In this document: positions 1 to 17,987 of the stretch, in pieces
Layout: every line of letters begins with the position of its first letter
Position numbering within the stretch: the first letter of the stretch is position 1
Origin: Trichoplax sp. H2
Taxonomy: Eukaryota > Placozoa > Uniplacotomia > Trichoplacea
NCBI GenBank assembly: GCA_003344405.1
Contig: NOWV01000009.1
Coordinates: forward strand, 806,001-870,000
Length of the DNA stretch: 64,000 nucleotides
Direction of reading: 5' to 3'
The notes under the pieces: generated by a model
Told to the model about the DNA's origin: nothing
Databases searched by the model: none
The model's input: the letters and a program-made list of their open reading frames with translations, nothing else
Made by a program: the position numbers and the translations under genes

Positions 1-186
1 AGAGTATAAAACCATAAAATTGACGATAAAATTAATAAGTTTCTCTAAAAACGAGATAATACGATACTGCAAGATCTTGAACTTGTCTTACATGAATATG
101 ATATACTTGTATGTGTATAATTACGATCTGCGCAAATATCCGAATAAAGTTACAGTACAGCTCTTGTACGATACTTATTCTGCACT

Positions 187-925
187 GTGCAATTAGTGTA
201 CTGTACACTGTACTGTACTGTAGTGTGTATTGTACAGTACAGACCGTATAGTGTACAGTATCAAGAGATTTCAGGTTTCAGCCACTCGAGCATTCGCACT
301 CGGATCCAGTGCAGTACTGTACAGTACTGTACTGTAGATCTGATTTACTGTTTTAACTACGCCATACTGTAGAGGTAAGTTTTTTTCTTACCTCTATGAC
401 CTTCCGTAAGCTAATACAGCACAGTACTGTACAGTGTACAGTACAGTACTGTACTACACAATACGGTCGTGTGTAAAAACTTTAAATACTGTGTGTACTG
501 TACAGTATGCAACTACAGTACAGTACACATTACTGTACTGCACAATACGGTCGTGTGTAAAAACTTTAAACTTTAAATACTGTGTGTATGCAACTACAGT
601 ACTGTACTGTACAGTACAGTACAGTATGCTTGCAAGTTGCAACCGATCCATGTACTGTACTGTACAGTACAGTGCTGCATGGGTTTCCCCTTTTCAGAAT
701 ATACTGTACACTGTACTGTACGTACTGTACGCAATGTACAGTACTGTACTGTACAGAGAACGCGTGAATCCTCTGTTCAGTTATTTTTGTACAAACCAAA
801 TGCCATGTCACTATGCTACATATGCTTATCAAATTATATATACTTCGTACAGCACGCGTACATTATGCATTATTACAATACACTTACTATACAGTGTACA
901 GTGTACATACAATGCATAAATAAAT
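187..925. repeat. Palindromic TGTACAGTAC array, left copy
   Basis: The stretch is dominated by GTAC, TGTACAGTAC and the perfect 14-base palindrome GTACTGTACAGTAC in overlapping runs, for example near 190-245, 310-335, 420-455, 600-630, 650-680 and 700-755. Open frames across it are artefacts of the repeat and encode only Tyr/Cys/Thr/Val/Gln runs. Shorter, looser copies recur up to about 2190. Function is unknown. The units are self-complementary, so they could form hairpins or bind a dimeric factor, but nothing here proves either. Confidence 0.85.
458..625. repeat. Tandem duplication inside the left array
   Basis: A unit starting ACAATACGGTCGTGTGT at about 458 is repeated starting at about 542. 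Both copies share a run of A then CTTTAAA, then ATACTGTGTGTA, then ATGCAACTACAGTAC. The second copy carries an extra CTTTAAA and lacks about 10 bases of the TGTACAGT spacer. The period is about 84 bases. The copies are nearly identical, so the duplication looks recent. Confidence 0.8.
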
Positions 926-930
926 AAGAA

Positions 931-2558
931 AATAAATATGGAGCCGCTCACGAATACCCAAGATTAATGAACTAAGAGATTCAATGGGCAGATACTTACC
1001 ATTCAGAGTCAGAGGGTCTTGAGCAGTAGACTGTACTCAGTACTATATTTTGGATAAATTTCTGTAATAAAGGAATTGACTAATAGATTATATTTATATT
1101 ATATAGATATTATTATATATTAATATTTTCGCTACGGGATCATATTACGATTACAAGGGCGTTTTTAAGCTATTAAAGTAGCAGTCAGTTATATACTGTA
1201 GTTACGCGACCTACTACAAATGAGTGAATATCATAGTTTCTTTTTATTATGACAAGAATAGAAGAGGATTTCTTCAAGAGGTTAACATTGAAGAAACACA
1301 AAAGTATCTTTGCTAATAAATTATCACAACAATAGCTGCAATGCAACAATAAGTTAACAGTCAAGTCTGCAGTATATTACACATCCAAAATTGCGTTTTA
1401 AATCTCGAACAAAACATGCAATTTCAGGTTGCCAGGGATTTGAAGTGCCTGACGTTCCATGCCTGATGCCTCTAGCTTAGTAGTACAGAACAGTATATAA
1501 TATACTGTATTGCACCATACACAGTACAGAGTAATGCTATATACAGTTTAGTACTGTACTGAAAAGTGTTTCCGTGGGGTGGGTTAACCTTCAGATCGGT
1601 CAATTAACAATAATAATTTTAATTTTATTTTAATATACCAGCTGCGTCGGTAAAAATGCCGATAGCGTAACAGCTTGTAATCGCTAAACATTTAAATGAA
1701 TGCATTGATATTATTAAGAATGGAGTTCAAAACTCAGTACAGTATAGAACATTTAAAAAGTACTATGAGTAGTAGTACTGCATAAATCTTTACAATATTG
1801 GATACAAGATCTACTCTTCCCGATGGCAAGTTAAAATTTTCCCTTTTTTTCTTCGAAGAAAATAAAAGCGATAGTGTCCTCGTTGGGATTGGGTCCTGTT
1901 ATTATTCGCGTAAACTTCTGCATATGCGCTTTGCACGGGCTGTATTAATGCTAGAAAAGGCTTTGTTAATAAGTTAAAAATGACTGCAAACAAGAATTTA
2001 TGATTCAGTATCATAAATCATATTTCGTCATCAGCATCAACGTGGTAAAAGTACAGTGTACAGTTCACAGTGCTCTCGTATACAGGGTTATCAAGGAAAA
2101 CAACGCATAAAACACAGTGATTTAAAGCATGGCTGATACAGTATATCGCAACATTAGTACTGTATATTGATACTGTCATATGATACCGTAAACTAGAAAA
2201 AGAATCTTATTCTAGTAGACCTTAGCCAATGGCAATACTGACTAGACGTTATCATCAAATACCGGTACTTTTTATAGCATTACAGAGTGATTTAGCATAA
2301 ACAACGTTTTCTCTACTGGGTTTTATGTTGCTAATCTGGCTGATGCCAACTGTCTTAGCGCTGAATCCAGTAAATAAATTGTCGAGAAAAAATGAAATAA
2401 AAACATTTTACTGGAAATTTGTGCAACATAGCAGCATTTTTAACCCTTTCTACGCGGCTCGCTGACTTGTTTTATACTCCGTTGCTAGTAAGCAATAATG
2501 TTATACTCGTATATATCAAATTTAGCAAAACCTCAATTAACTAAGAAGAAATTGTCAA
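931..2558. other. Non-coding stretch, no gene supported
   Basis: No exon chain could be assembled here. Scattered TACTGTAC-type motifs continue near 1485-1560, 2040-2080 and 2150-2190. A splice-donor-like GGTAAGTATC on the minus strand at about 990-1005 and an acceptor-like TTTCAG on the plus strand at about 1428 are isolated and may be chance. The right end is presumably the 3' untranslated and downstream region of the minus-strand gene that stops at 2559. Confidence 0.4.
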
Positions 2559-5500
2559 TCATGTCTTGTACGACGTCGGAGGCTTGAGCTTTAATAATTC
2601 TCTATTGCCTAGTGGTATTCTCTTGGGCTTTTCACTACTAGTGCTGATCATCTTGGCATCTCCTGGGTTAAGGGCTTCTTTGATTCTACTATCCTTTACC
2701 TCACGCTCATCTTTACTCTTAGCCGTCCCACTTTGTTTCTTGACATTGCTCTTCGAATAATAAGTCATACTAGATTCTGTTTCATGGTCCCCGCTCCGAC
2801 TAGCAGTTTGCTTTTTTATTACGCCGGAACTACTGGGAGATTTAAAGTTTGAGCGAGTACCTATTATTCCCTTTGTACTAGATGATCCATGCGCACGGTC
2901 GTTTACTGTCTTCTTTTGACCTTCTAAATTCTGCTTTTTAGATTGTTCGTGCGGTAATAGTTTGCTAGTCTTACGGAACGCTTTCCCTCCATCTTGCTGA
3001 TCTTCTCTGCAGACAGCGTCGCTTTTGTCGTCTTTCACAGAGGGATTTGTAAGTAAATCCTGAATTGATTGCGACGCTAAAAAAGAATCCCGTTCCATTT
3101 CCACTTTAATAAGATCACTAGCTAATTGATCTCGTTTGAGAGCATTTTCCTTCGTAAGTTCGTCCAAATTTTCATTAAAAAGTTGACTGTATGTAGACAG
3201 GGCCTCGACTCCTTTTTATCCGTATAGAAATGTGCTACATTAGTCATGTTGATAAAAATGTTGAGATAATTTAAGTTTACTTATTGTACATTAAACTAGA
3301 AATATCTTGTTTCTGTATACCGGGGCTAATTCCATCACTATTATTGTACGGCTCAAATGCTTTTGCCACATCATATAACTAGAGGTAAATATTGCAATCA
3401 ACTTCAATAAGATTTTTCATGGAATTGGTTATAGCATCTGATTAGACCATGCATATCTACAAAAATGATCACCTCTTTCGTTTTCGATTTAAAGGTAGTA
3501 ATAAAATTTCTTAAAGCCTCTCCTGAAACTGTATCACTTAATTCCGTGAAAGAATGCAGCACTTCCTTTAAAGGCATTACGATCTTATTGATAGCTTGTT
3601 TCTCAAAACCCTGATATGCGTTTCTAATTAATTAAAACATCATGTTGTTATACAGTATTTACAATATACGAGTATGATATCCATACCTAGCTATAATTAA
3701 AATTAATTCTAACCTGATGTTAGTAAATATCGAATTGATGTAATCTAGTTGAATTTGATAAACTGTTTGGTGAAATTTAACTTCTCGTAAAACAGATTTA
3801 TGCTGAAACGTAGCAAAAGAACATAAATAGTTGCAGGTTAAAAAACGCAAACAGATATCTATTTACCTCTATTGACTTCATAAGAATTTCATAATTGACG
3901 GCCTTAAGGAGAGCAGAAATGACACTAATAGCCTAGTAATAGATTCCAGAAAAAACTTTCAATTATTTTATTAATATATAAATCAATTTAATAGTATTGA
4001 AAAGCCCTTTATAAGCAAAACCAATCAGACAATGAGTTACATCTTGTTTTTTATTTTTAGGAATAAAAGGCAAATGAGACATAACCATGGCTGGCGTAAT
4101 TCTCGCCGGAAATGCTCTCTTTAGAGCAACCTAAAGTTTACAGAGGATTGATTATAGCTTGAAGATCTGATTATGTTCACTCTTACACTTTAGCGTTATG
4201 TTAAGAAACGAATCTCACCCATGGAGCAGATGGGACCAAAAGCGATAGTGAAAGAAGATCATGAGTAGACTTATGAAGTGATTCTATAGCACTATCAAAT
4301 TGTTCATTAATATGTTCACTATACGCTCTGGAAATATGCTCGCTTAAAAAAGAAGACTTTTCAGTGTCCTTGTTGAAACGTAAGGTAGACAAGGAAACTC
4401 GTAATGACGTTAGCTTCTTATAAAGCGTTACAAGACTGGATTCCAGCTGAGCCTGTAAAACAAAGTATTTCTGGTTAAATCTTCTTAGAATCTTAATTTT
4501 TACCACAATTTTAGCGCTTTCATCTCTAAACAGTGGTTGAGAACGAATTATGGTTAATCTAATCTATTGTGCAAGTACCAACATTAAGATCAGATCTCTC
4601 TATAAAAAATGTAAACAATTAAAGAAGTACTGTAATGATAGTGCTATTTCATTTTCATCAAAATTTGTAAGCAGATGCTTAAGAAACTATAATAAAATTA
4701 CCAATAGTTATATAAATGTAAGAAAGTTGGTTGATTTATTTAAGCAAAATGTTTGGACTCATGATGGCACTTTACCAACTACCATATATCTAAGAATCAT
4801 TTTAGAATAGAGTAAAATAGCGCTATAATATAGCTCTTTTAGTTTTATATTCGTATATAACTAATCTTAAAGCAATGTTGTTGAGTGCAATGTTAAGAAT
4901 AGGTAGTAATCAAGTAGTATCTAGAGTAATTAAACGTATCATGTGTAGTAGATTAAAATAGGTTACGTTATTTATGCAGACATGAAACTTATTAAAACTC
5001 ACAATTTGACTTAGATTTAGATACTCTAATTTTCCGCTGGTCACATCTAGCAATGATAGATTTTGATCACGAGTCTTCTGGTTGACAAAAGTATTCGGAA
5101 ACAGAAAAGTATTTGGATTTCTGTTTACTGTCTTCGATTCCTAAATCAGTAAATATGCCATTCATGATTCAGTTATTACTACCAATATACAGTATAGATG
5201 ATCAGACTAAAGGTATTATTATTTACCTCAACGGTTTTACATAGCCGGCGTTTACAACATTCTAAATCGCTTTTGATACGCTTGATCGTTATCGTAGAAA
5301 TTTGAAGGCTAGCATTATCAGTATTCTGATTGCTAGCAATGACGGATCTGCAGAAATAAGAAATATCATAGGTAATAATAATTAATTATAAGCTCTTTGA
5401 TAATAAATTTGTATGCTAGTGAGAAAAATCTCTTTAATAGTGCAATAATCTAATATTTAATTAGTAAATATCAAAGCTATGCTGTCAATGTAGTCGTAAG

Positions 5501-7244
5501 ACTAGTTCATTTATATTCACCGGTACTGGGGACTCTTATTACAAAAGATAACACTACGCAAAAAAATCCTATTATCAATGAATGCTTTGCATTTTATTAT
5601 AGAATATCATCGCAGATTAACTATGGTAATGTATCTGTAAACAGTTGTACAGGTACATGAATATAAATATAATAGACTATCAACTTGTGAGTTTTTACAT
5701 TGATAGAGTTATTCATTGATTCCGTTATAAGGGTGCAAGGTACATACTTCACATTACCAAGGACTTCTTCTACTGTACTTGCTAAGAAATCAATGGATTC
5801 AGCATTCCTAGCTATAGTTTGAGATTGTACGAAAACCTATCATATCGGAAATTTAAAGTTAAAAAGTCATTCAGCTTCCAATTTGGGAGTTCAAACATAA
5901 CGTTCAACTATTTTGTTCACAGCACAATTTGTAATATGTTCCAACATCTTTAAGTAGTAAATAAATATTGCAGCAAATTTACACACTAAACAAGCTACTG
6001 TATTCACCTGACGTTCCAACTGTATTACAGTAGCTTTCAGCAAATTTACTCGCCTTTCATCAAATTTTTCGCTGGAACTTTCATCTAGTAATTGTGTGAA
6101 GATAGATCTAATAATATAATATTATAGTATAAGTACGTACAGTATTAGATACTGTTAGTCGTATATTACTGCATTACTCGTTAACAATGGTTATGTAATT
6201 GTAATTATAGAAATCAAAAACAGTATGCTGGTAGACGTTGATATACTGGAATTTTAAACAGATAATGGTCTTATAGTAAATTATGACTTGCAAAATTTTA
6301 GGTATGTCTGTGAAGCGAACATTAACTAACTTGGCTGCATCAAGCTCTTCTTTTAGCTTGGCATTCTCTTCTTTTAGAACCTGTAAATATAAATAAAAAT
6401 TAAATATTACAGCATAATGCATGCACACTGCTTTGAATACCGTTCATACTAGAAATTATCCTATATCACGTAAAATAATGACCGAGTGTAACTGGCGGTA
6501 ACGCATAGTTGTGGAATGCATATCCAACAAAGAGGAAATATATCGTAATATACATAGCAGACGATACTGTAACAATAAATATTTACTTGCCTCATTTTCT
6601 TTCTGTAACATTTCTTCTCTAGCTCCGGGTTTACCAATGTTATCAACTGTGTCTACATCTTCTGTTTCTACATATTCGCTACCAATAAATAGTTTACGGT
6701 TCATATTCATTCGAGTTCCGGCAGATTTCGTTGCAATACCACCTGACAACTTTTATACACAGCATATATATGTTATTGATACATAGCAAAAAGAGTATCA
6801 TTAGGACACAATAGTAAGCATCAACATTCGTTTTCTCACTTCGTATTTAATTAATTGAGTTCTAAAGAGTCTAAACTGCCATGGTATTGTTTTGCATACG
6901 AATCGATTGAAACGTCAATTGCCCGTATACAACGGCCTAAAGATAGTAGTACTTTCGTGTACATCTTGCTTACAACTATACTCAATGCATAAAATACCTA
7001 CCAATATTAATTTCAATGTATGAAATCATTGCTGATCACCGAATGAAGTGACGGTATTATCGCAGATGTAGTGTACAGTACAGTAGAAAAATACAAAGAT
7101 GACTTTATTAATACGATAGCTAACTATTATGCTGTAAAATTTGCGCTCACAAAAATCATACAGATGCTAATCGAATTCCATCGAGAAATAACCTGAAGAC
7201 ACGGTAGTACTATACTGTACCTTTTTTCTAGCACTTGTGGCCAT
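2559..7244 (-). CDS. Uncharacterised coiled-coil protein, 12 exons
   Basis: The family is not recognised. Exons, 5' to 3' on the minus strand: 7244-7221, 6749-6587, 6370-6331, 6107-6008, 5836-5748, 5347-5227, 5077-5003, 4452-4219, 4130-4086, 3932-3867, 3610-3473 and 3203-2559. They join in frame into about 579 aa. The first exon encodes MATSARKK and ends at GTACAG. Residues about 60-170 form a charged coiled coil (ENAKLKEELDAAK). The middle is helical and ends with SLLVPSAPW. The last 215 residues are Ser/Lys-rich and probably disordered, ending LKLKPPTSYKT. Every junction uses GT/AG and the phases agree, but the start of exon 3 was chosen by phase (an acceptor at 6381 gives a prettier heptad in the wrong phase), and the 45-bp exon 4130-4086 is less certain. 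The start codon lies beside the palindrome array shared with MEK. A centrosomal, kinetochore or cytoskeletal linker would suit the architecture, but that is a guess. Confidence 0.7.
4550..4810 (+). CDS. Possible small protein nested in an intron (86 aa)
   Basis: This intact plus-strand frame with its own ATG lies entirely inside the 4453-5002 intron of the minus-strand coiled-coil gene. The product is basic and helical. Its start, with RSLYKKCKQLKKYC followed by FVSRCLRNYNK and VRKLVDLFKQN, loosely recalls the LYR-motif layout of small mitochondrial assembly factors (an LY[RK] triplet, then an F/R helix). No signal peptide, promoter or polyadenylation signal was identified. It could equally be a chance frame; 86 codons without a stop is notable at this base composition but not decisive. 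Confidence 0.3.
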   Translation: MVNLIYCASTNIKIRSLYKKCKQLKKYCNDSAISFSSKFVSRCLRNYNKITNSYINVRKLVDLFKQNVWTHDGTLPTTIYLRIILE

Positions 7245-7770
7245 GATTAACATTTACTTGTTGCTTTTGTGGGCTGAACGATACGGTCGATCGATACTGA
7301 CAGCACAGTACGGTAACTGGTTGGCTGTGATCAGACTCCGCGCTGCTTTGTGTCTTAAAACTACTCTACAGTACAGTACTGTACTGTACTGTAGTTTGCG
7401 ATTTCTGTGTGCAACAGTTACAGATCTTGCAATGTGGCTATTTGGGGCTGAGGTCAGGGTACTGAGTCTGACTGACTACTGAGAACTGTACACTGTACTG
7501 TACTCAAAATACAGTATCTACCGTACTGTACAGTACATACTGTACTGTACAGTACTTTTTATTACTGTGCCCAGGATGAAGCCCATGAGTTTCCGACTTA
7601 CCGCATACTGTACTGTACAGTACAACCAGTACTTACTGTACAGTACAATACAGTACAGTATAACGCAGCTAGCAAAAACCTTCAACAACACATTACTGTA
7701 CTGTAAGTGCACGTACAGTACAGTGTACTGTACAATAGACCTAAGTACTGTACACTGTACAATAGTCTGA
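7060..7770. repeat. Palindromic TGTACAGTAC array between divergent genes
   Basis: This is a second dense cluster of GTACTGTACAGTAC and TGTACAGTAC units, strongest at 7365-7395, 7490-7560, 7605-7665 and 7690-7765, with flanking single copies at 7070-7085 and 7205-7222. It overlaps exon 1 of the minus-strand coiled-coil gene (7244-7221), whose splice donor is itself part of a CTGTAC unit, and fills the first half of the interval to the MEK start at 8005. The same repeat occurs at 187-925, so it is a dispersed family and not specific to one promoter. Confidence 0.85.
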
Positions 7771-8004
7771 ACATGGTCTTAACTCTTATGAGTCTGAAGC
7801 AGTTTGAAGGTTGATTATTGTGTATCGAGGAAAGAGAAAAATTTGTTTTCTGCTAAAGCAGTCTGTAGCTGCAGAAGCCTTATAGCTCACACTAATTTAA
7901 CAACGCATTAACAACGAATTTATAATCTAATCTGCAAAATTGTTGCAGAATCTAGCGTTTATTTGTATATTGCCTACATAATACTTTGTTATCCTTGTTC
8001 CGTG
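7245..8004. promoter_or_regulatory. Divergent intergenic region, likely shared promoter
   Basis: The coiled-coil gene starts leftward at 7244 and MEK starts rightward at 8005, only 760 bp apart, so both promoters must lie here unless untranslated exons lie further away. About half the interval is palindrome array. No TATA box or initiator could be assigned with confidence. Shared regulation of the two genes is inference from the head-to-head arrangement. Confidence 0.45.
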
Positions 8005-14464
<6,460 letters not shown>

Positions 14465-17134
14465 ATTAGGTTGCTTAATGGCTTTAGATTTACTTGTATT
14501 ATTTTAATGCTGACAAATTACGAACTTCAATTTTACTATTAATTGTGACGATACACTTGTAGCATATTTTAGCAGATAATAATCAGTTATTATCTACACT
14601 GATGAAATTGTTAACGTATGTTCTTTCACTATTACTGGCCCATCAAATTTGCCTTTGATCTTCTCATCCAATTTACCTATGTATATCAGTGCCTATTTAC
14701 CACTACTAGTTCATTTAATATTATTGTTTCCTTTACGATATTATAGAATGAATTTAAGTTTTTCATGTCTTTAATAATCCTATGGAGAAATTAACTTGCC
14801 ACAGAAGAAAACTATTTCTAAATTATGCCTCTGGTACATGAAAGCTCATTTTACGAAACCTAATATAAGATTGATTTATTCTATTTATGCTTACCTGGCC
14901 TACTAAGTAATCTACAATTTTAAGTAGACGAAAATAATACGATGACTAGTTGTAACTAATTATCGCAAATTTTAGCCTATTCTTTGCAGGCCGCTGGTCA
15001 TTTTTACCGCCAATATTGTATACTACAATTTATGAGTGCACAGGAAATATCTGATATCATTTGTCAGTTATTAATAAGCTGTAATTTTTTAAATTCGTTT
15101 GTATGTGGGTGCTCAAAGGATTTATGAAGGACTAAGTAAAAATGGTCAACTCTTACTATGATTTGAAAAATAGCTTAGGCATAATTTGCTTTCTGATACG
15201 ATTGCTTGATGTTTGGTATTTTTTTTATCAACTTTACCTTATACTCTTACTTAGAACCCCGAGATAATGGTGCACTTATATATTCATATCTTAATCACAC
15301 TGTACTGTATATCTTCATCAAAGGTTCTAAATTTAATGAATTAGCTGCAGTAAAAGCGATCTTACAGTACAAATCAAGTTTTAGGTAGTTTAAAATACCC
15401 ATGGCCAGTTGTTACATAGCGTTATCCTGATAAGTTTGTCGTAAACTGATAAAACAGCCAACGTTTACTGACACTTATTATTGATTATAATCTTATTTTA
15501 ATTTTTTCTTATAATCAAGAGTAATTTAATACGCTGTAATATCAGTATTTTTCACGGAACTCGTAGAATAGTTAAGCTCCCATTACAATTATATAAACTA
15601 TATCAAATTTTTCTTATGCTTAGGCTGATAACGCACCAAATTGAACAAAAATTGTTGCTAGCTGAGTATCATGCTGTTACGCTACATTCCTGATACTCAA
15701 AATAAATACTGTGCATCCTCAATACCATTTTTAAACCAGTTATAGATAACATAAGAGGAAAAGTCATATGTTTGTCCCCTAATGCAGTACACTGCTATAT
15801 ACAGTACTGTAAATCTTTACTCTCCACACTAATTTATTTATTCTATGGACTTGATTCAGCATTCGTACTTATTTAGGAAGCGTATATATCTTAAGATAAT
15901 CTAGCAGTAAATTTTTCTTCTAATGTACAGTATTGCTTTTTGCAGATTATGTTTCCGTTTATTTGAATAGAAATTTTGCTAGTAAATAGTAATAGAGCAA
16001 GATTACATTCTAGTTAAATTACGTTATAGTAATATAACAGATTTTTTTTAATGTTTCGTATTGAGGAATTGAGCTCTTCTATTGATGATCGCCTTCGCTA
16101 ATCAAAATTACTTCCAAGATACCTTAACTCTATAAAAGATCTGATTACACAAAATAGTTCTGATTTTATAATTTATTTTTCTACAATAAAGATAATCTGA
16201 TATTAATAAAACTTCACATAAGTGTATATGCAGCCTAATAACATCCGCTACAGATCTTGCATTATTACAAGTCACATAACATTTTAAATCAATAACACAT
16301 GTTACATGGTTTTTGCACTAGGATATACGATATTTATACTCGTATCCGGATGTTTAAAGGCATACGAGTGCAGTAAATATTAATCAATACGACTACTTAT
16401 CAAGACAAACCTGAAAGGATCCATTTACAGAATTGAAAGCGATATTAATTTTCCAAAATTCAATGATGTAAAAACTTTTATAATAACATTAGACTATCAT
16501 CGTGCAAATTTCGAAGCTGAAACAACGTTTGAGTGTAATACAGTAATATATATGTATTATAGAAAGGCTACGAAGTGAATGTATATAGGATTATATGTTT
16601 GCATAGATAGATTAGTTAACATATTGGCCATAGAATAGATCTATACAATTGAACATTTATAAGTTATAAAATACTGGCTTTTAGCATATTAACTGTCAGA
16701 TTTAATTTGTTGGATTAATTGTCAATAAGATGAAGTTCATTATTAATTACGTATGCTGCTACTTTTATATTTACATATACAGTAGGGTGTCTGCTGTATA
16801 GAGAGAGAATATGAAATTCAAGTGACTATCGGAAAGTACATTAAAATTTCTAGTAAGCATCATTACATCTAATATAATTATAATTGATCATATCAATACC
16901 ATAGCAGGATAGTTTTCCTTTTAAATATTCAACTAGGAATATATACTTATATAATATAAATCATATTCGTATAAAGTTTAAAGATTAAATTTGTTCGATA
17001 ACTCGAGCCGATTATAAATAACATAAAAGCGGAAAGGTTTACGGTATCAATGAATTTAAATCTCTTTAGGATATAAATTGATCATTTAATCAACAACGGT
17101 ACTTAAACTAACTTCAGATTCGATCAAACCCAAT
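14465..17134. other. Convergent spacer between MEK and NAV 3' ends
   Basis: The MEK stop (plus strand) and the NAV stop (minus strand) face each other across 2.7 kb. I see no exon chain, RNA gene or element. The 60-codon frame at 15206-15388 shows no family features. Both 3' untranslated regions and polyadenylation sites must lie here, but neither could be pinned down. Confidence 0.5.
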
Positions 17135-17987
17135 TTAAATATTCGACTCAAGTGGCAGTTCATCACTAGAGGCATATGGGCTATTAATTTCCATAACCCT
17201 TTTCAATAGAGCCATCTACAGAGTAATGTAAATGAATTAAAGTTTATATCTTATGTTGATTACTGTACACTCGGTTAATATCGCACATGGCCATAATAAA
17301 TTTGATTTTAAATTTGTTATTAATAATACTCATTTATAACGCACTAGATCCTGTTCTGAATTATTCGTGTTAGATTTTTCGGTATCTAAATAGAGATATA
17401 CGTATATGGCGTTATTTTAGAGGTAGAACATACTGCAGTCATTAAAAACTGGTTAATATAAAATGAGTGTTGCAACAATTGACAATAATTTCAGTATATA
17501 TAGAATTACTAAGTGATAACTAAATGACGCATTACCGCTAACATTTTTGATTGGAATTGGCTCACGTTGGATATCATGAGGAGTAATATCTCTCAGATTG
17601 GCTTTAGCTTGATTAATATTATTTTGCCATGGATAATTACCAGTATTCAATATAGTTTGTAATGGAGATTTCCAATCTGCTAGACTTGCTTCGGGTGCAT
17701 TCTAAATTAATATTCCGGGAGTAAAAGCATATTATTTAGCAAAAAGCAAAAGTTACTTCATTTACTGGTAATACTTCTAAGCCAAAAAATTGAAAGGTGC
17801 AACTTTATCATGATTTTGAAATTAAGCTATGAAAATATAATTTAAGATCTTAAGCAACTTAAGCTAACTTCCAATTTCCAGCGAACAAGTTCCATTACAT
17901 ATGGAGCAATGGAATAATTCCATAAATCAGTAAACCATATTTCTGACTTTTGATAGTCAGAAGGACAAGACATGAATAACTTTGGAC
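17135..17987 (-). CDS. NAV C-terminal exons and stop
   Basis: Exon 17987-17869 reads PKLFMSCPSDYQKSEIWF then TDLWNYSIAPYVMELVR, the most conserved NAV signature (vertebrate WFTDLWNYSIIPYLLEAVR-like). Exon 17701-17510 carries APEASLADWKSPLQTIL and NYPWQ, matching APWEDPAKWV and YPW. The last exon, 17215-17135, encodes MALLKRVMEINSPYASSDE and ends with TAA; vertebrate NAVs end similarly with MLLKLQEAANY. All three join in phase. Confidence 0.9.

Noticed and set aside
187-927. Several overlapping open frames on both strands rich in Tyr, Cys, Thr, Val and Gln.
   Set aside because: They are translations of the TGTACAGTAC repeat in different frames; the same residues appear on both strands. The same applies to frames at 7237-7770.
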